A stretch of 64,000 nucleotides of DNA, taken from the NCBI RefSeq assembly GCF_019263585.2, contig NZ_JADQDF010000001.1:992001-1056000 (forward strand). The letters are read 5' to 3'. Both the position numbers and the translations under genes were made by a program. Positions 62,686 through 64,000 of the stretch are shown piece by piece; the stretch's first letter is position 1, and each line of letters opens with the position of its first letter. Source of the stretch: Pseudonocardia oceani (GTDB lineage Bacteria > Actinomycetota > Actinomycetes > Mycobacteriales > Pseudonocardiaceae). The notes under the pieces are model-generated. The model saw only the letters and a list, made by a program, of their open reading frames with translations, had not been told where the DNA came from and made no database searches.

Positions 62686-63456
62686 ATGGTCGATGATGTG
62701 GGCGTGACCGCACCCGAGGCCGGACCGCGCTACCCGAGACTCCGGCAACGGACCCTCGCCGATGAGGTCGCCGGCATCCTGCGCCAGATGATCCTGGCCG
62801 GAGAGCTCTCCCCGGGCTGGCGGATGACCCAGAACAAGCTCGCGGACCTGCTCCAGGTCAGCATCACGCCGGTCCGCGAAGCGCTGGTCACGCTCACTGC
62901 GCAGGGACTGCTGGAGGCGTCCCCCAACCGGTCCTTCACCGTCGCCCGCATCGGCGCCGACGACGTCCGCGACGTCTACTGGCAACTGGCGACCCTGTCG
63001 GGTGAGCTCACCCGCCGCGCGTGCCTGCACCGGGACGACGACCTGGTCGCCGAGCTGCACACGGCGGAGGCCGAACACAGCGCCGCCGTCCGCGCCGAGG
63101 ACCCCGTCGCCACCGACACCGCGAACCTCCGGCTGCACCGCGCCCTGAACCTCGCGGCATCGGCACCGCGTCTGCTGTTCATGCTGCGAACGGCGCTGCG
63201 GTTCATCCCGGACGCCCTCTACGGGCAGGTGCCGGGCTGGGGCGCCCGGGCGGTCGAGGCGCACGCCGTCATCGTGACGGCGGTGTCGGCCGGGTACTCC
63301 GACGCCGCGGCGCGTGCAGCGTCCGAGCACGTGCGGCAGGCGGGCGAAGTACTCGTGGACGTACTCCAGGCCAGGGGGTTCTGGGATCCGGAGGTCGACG
63401 ACGACGCGTCGGTCCACGCACTGGTCGCACGGGCAGCGACCACTCGTCCGCTCTGA
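62686..63456 (+). CDS. GntR-family regulator (FCD type)
   Basis: 256 residues from ATG 62686 with GGAAGG upstream. Winged helix: LADEVAGILRQMILAGELSPGWRMTQNKLADLLQVSITPVREAL, then a helical FCD-type domain (DVYWQLATLSGELTRRACL, NLRLHRALNLAASAPRLL). It is divergent from the isochorismatase-monooxygenase pair (56-bp gap), which it probably represses, and convergent with the cupin gene. Confidence 0.9.
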   Translation: MVDDVGVTAPEAGPRYPRLRQRTLADEVAGILRQMILAGELSPGWRMTQNKLADLLQVSITPVREALVTLTAQGLLEASPNRSFTVARIGADDVRDVYWQLATLSGELTRRACLHRDDDLVAELHTAEAEHSAAVRAEDPVATDTANLRLHRALNLAASAPRLLFMLRTALRFIPDALYGQVPGWGARAVEAHAVIVTAVSAGYSDAAARAASEHVRQAGEVLVDVLQARGFWDPEVDDDASVHALVARAATTRPL

Positions 63457-63464
63457 CTCGACGA

Positions 63465-63941
63465 TCAGCGTCGAGCCAGCTCCTCGCGCCAGATCCGGTC
63501 CGCCTCCTCCGCCGCACGGCGGTCCTCGTCGGTCTTCGCGTCGAGGATCGTGCCGTCCGCGCCGAAGTTCACGACGTTGCCGGTCAGGTCGAAGTAGGCG
63601 ATGACGGGCTCGTCACCCAGGACCTCCAGCGTGTGGATCGAGCCGGCCGGCTCGTAGATGAAGGAGCCCGGGCCCGCGGTCCAGTCGTACTCCAGGTAGT
63701 GCCAGGTGCCGCTCACGGTGAGACCGGTGACCGCACCGAGGTGCAGATGGCGGTTCGACACCAGGCCGGGCCACATCCGGAACAGCGAGAACACCCGGTT
63801 CTGCTCGGGGATCTCCCAGATGCGCTTGACCTCGGCCCGGCCGTTCATGATGGGCGACAGATCACCCATCTCGGACAGGTCGAACCAGTCGATGTCGTCG
63901 GCGTTGATGTGCAGGGTCTCGATCTCGGACGCGGCAGTCAT
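63465..63941 (-). CDS. cupin, 2,4'-dihydroxyacetophenone dioxygenase-like
   Basis: 158 residues from ATG 63941 with AGGAGAG upstream. Cupin metal motif SNRHLHLGAVTGLTVSGTWHYLEYDW (HxH ... ) and the second His in GSFIYEPAGSIHTLEV, with IAYFDLTGNVVNF after. This layout is that of 2,4'-dihydroxyacetophenone dioxygenase-like ring- or C-C-cleaving cupins. Its promoter (63957-63990) holds an AT-rich partial dyad GCCAGAT...ATCGGC around ATACTAG. Substrate is inferred only by family. Confidence 0.8.
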   Translation of the reverse strand: MTAASEIETLHINADDIDWFDLSEMGDLSPIMNGRAEVKRIWEIPEQNRVFSLFRMWPGLVSNRHLHLGAVTGLTVSGTWHYLEYDWTAGPGSFIYEPAGSIHTLEVLGDEPVIAYFDLTGNVVNFGADGTILDAKTDEDRRAAEEADRIWREELARR

Positions 63942-64000
63942 AGCTACTCTCCTGTTGTTCTGATGCCAGATATACTAGATCGGCTTGTGGGCGCGAACAA

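Overview
The window is high-GC actinobacterial chromosome. It shows dense GTG/ATG starts, many 4-bp ATGA/GTGA gene overlaps, F420-type luciferase-like oxidoreductases, an MmpS-like protein and CoA-thioester catabolism with FadR-type regulators. This suits a Pseudonocardiales-like soil organism, but the genus is inference. I saw no rRNA, tRNA, CRISPR array or transposase.

Layout. (1) 0-15 kb holds ordinary core and peripheral genes: a partial alpha/beta hydrolase, UV endonuclease uvsE, a 2H phosphoesterase, an epoxide hydrolase divergent from a WYL regulator, an HxlR regulator divergent from an unusual LLM-FAD oxidase fusion plus an LLM paralogue, a LysR/EamA divergent pair, a patatin-acyltransferase pair and an MmpS-like protein. 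(2) 15.4-24 kb is a sulfide/persulfide island: a CstR-like repressor, rhodaneses, DUF302, two CstB-type MBL-rhodanese proteins, TauE/SafE exporters (one decayed) and a type II sulfide:quinone oxidoreductase. Three TACCC(n)GGGTA operators serve one half and three TGTACGG(A/T)CAT motifs the other. (3) 24-29 kb has two CNNM/CorC-like membrane proteins, decayed DUF202 genes and a two-component system. (4) 29-35 kb is the most striking locus: a membrane-anchored retropepsin-like protease fused to a 7TM domain, a RimK-like ATP-grasp amino-acid ligase, and a small membrane protein with a very acidic tail, in one translationally coupled operon. A second acidic-tailed protein, a small membrane protein and a second protease-7TM protein that has lost its catalytic Asp flank it. 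CTTCAT-type repeats stand in front of nearly every transcription unit, pointing to control by the adjacent two-component system. I propose a reversible tail-modification system at the membrane (ligase writes, protease erases), with the acidic-tailed proteins as candidate substrates.

(5) 35-36 kb is a graveyard of gene fragments. (6) 36-60.6 kb is a long run of leftward genes: a flavin monooxygenase, a two-subunit hydantoinase/carboxylase-type enzyme, SDRs, a branched-chain-amino-acid-type ABC importer, and a coupled set of CoA genes (acyl-CoA synthetase, two acyl-CoA dehydrogenases, enoyl-CoA hydratase, CoA transferase, PhyH-type dioxygenase, CapA-like protein). Two paralogous FadR-type regulators each precede an identical 18-bp putative operator, tying the importer and the CoA genes into one regulon for an unidentified carboxylic acid. 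(7) 60.7-64 kb has an aromatic-ring-type FAD monooxygenase, an isochorismatase-like hydrolase, a GntR regulator and a dihydroxyacetophenone-dioxygenase-like cupin, probably a second small catabolic set.

Most long antisense reading frames here are GC-driven shadows and are not listed. Pseudogenes concentrate between 18 and 36 kb, suggesting a decaying accessory region.
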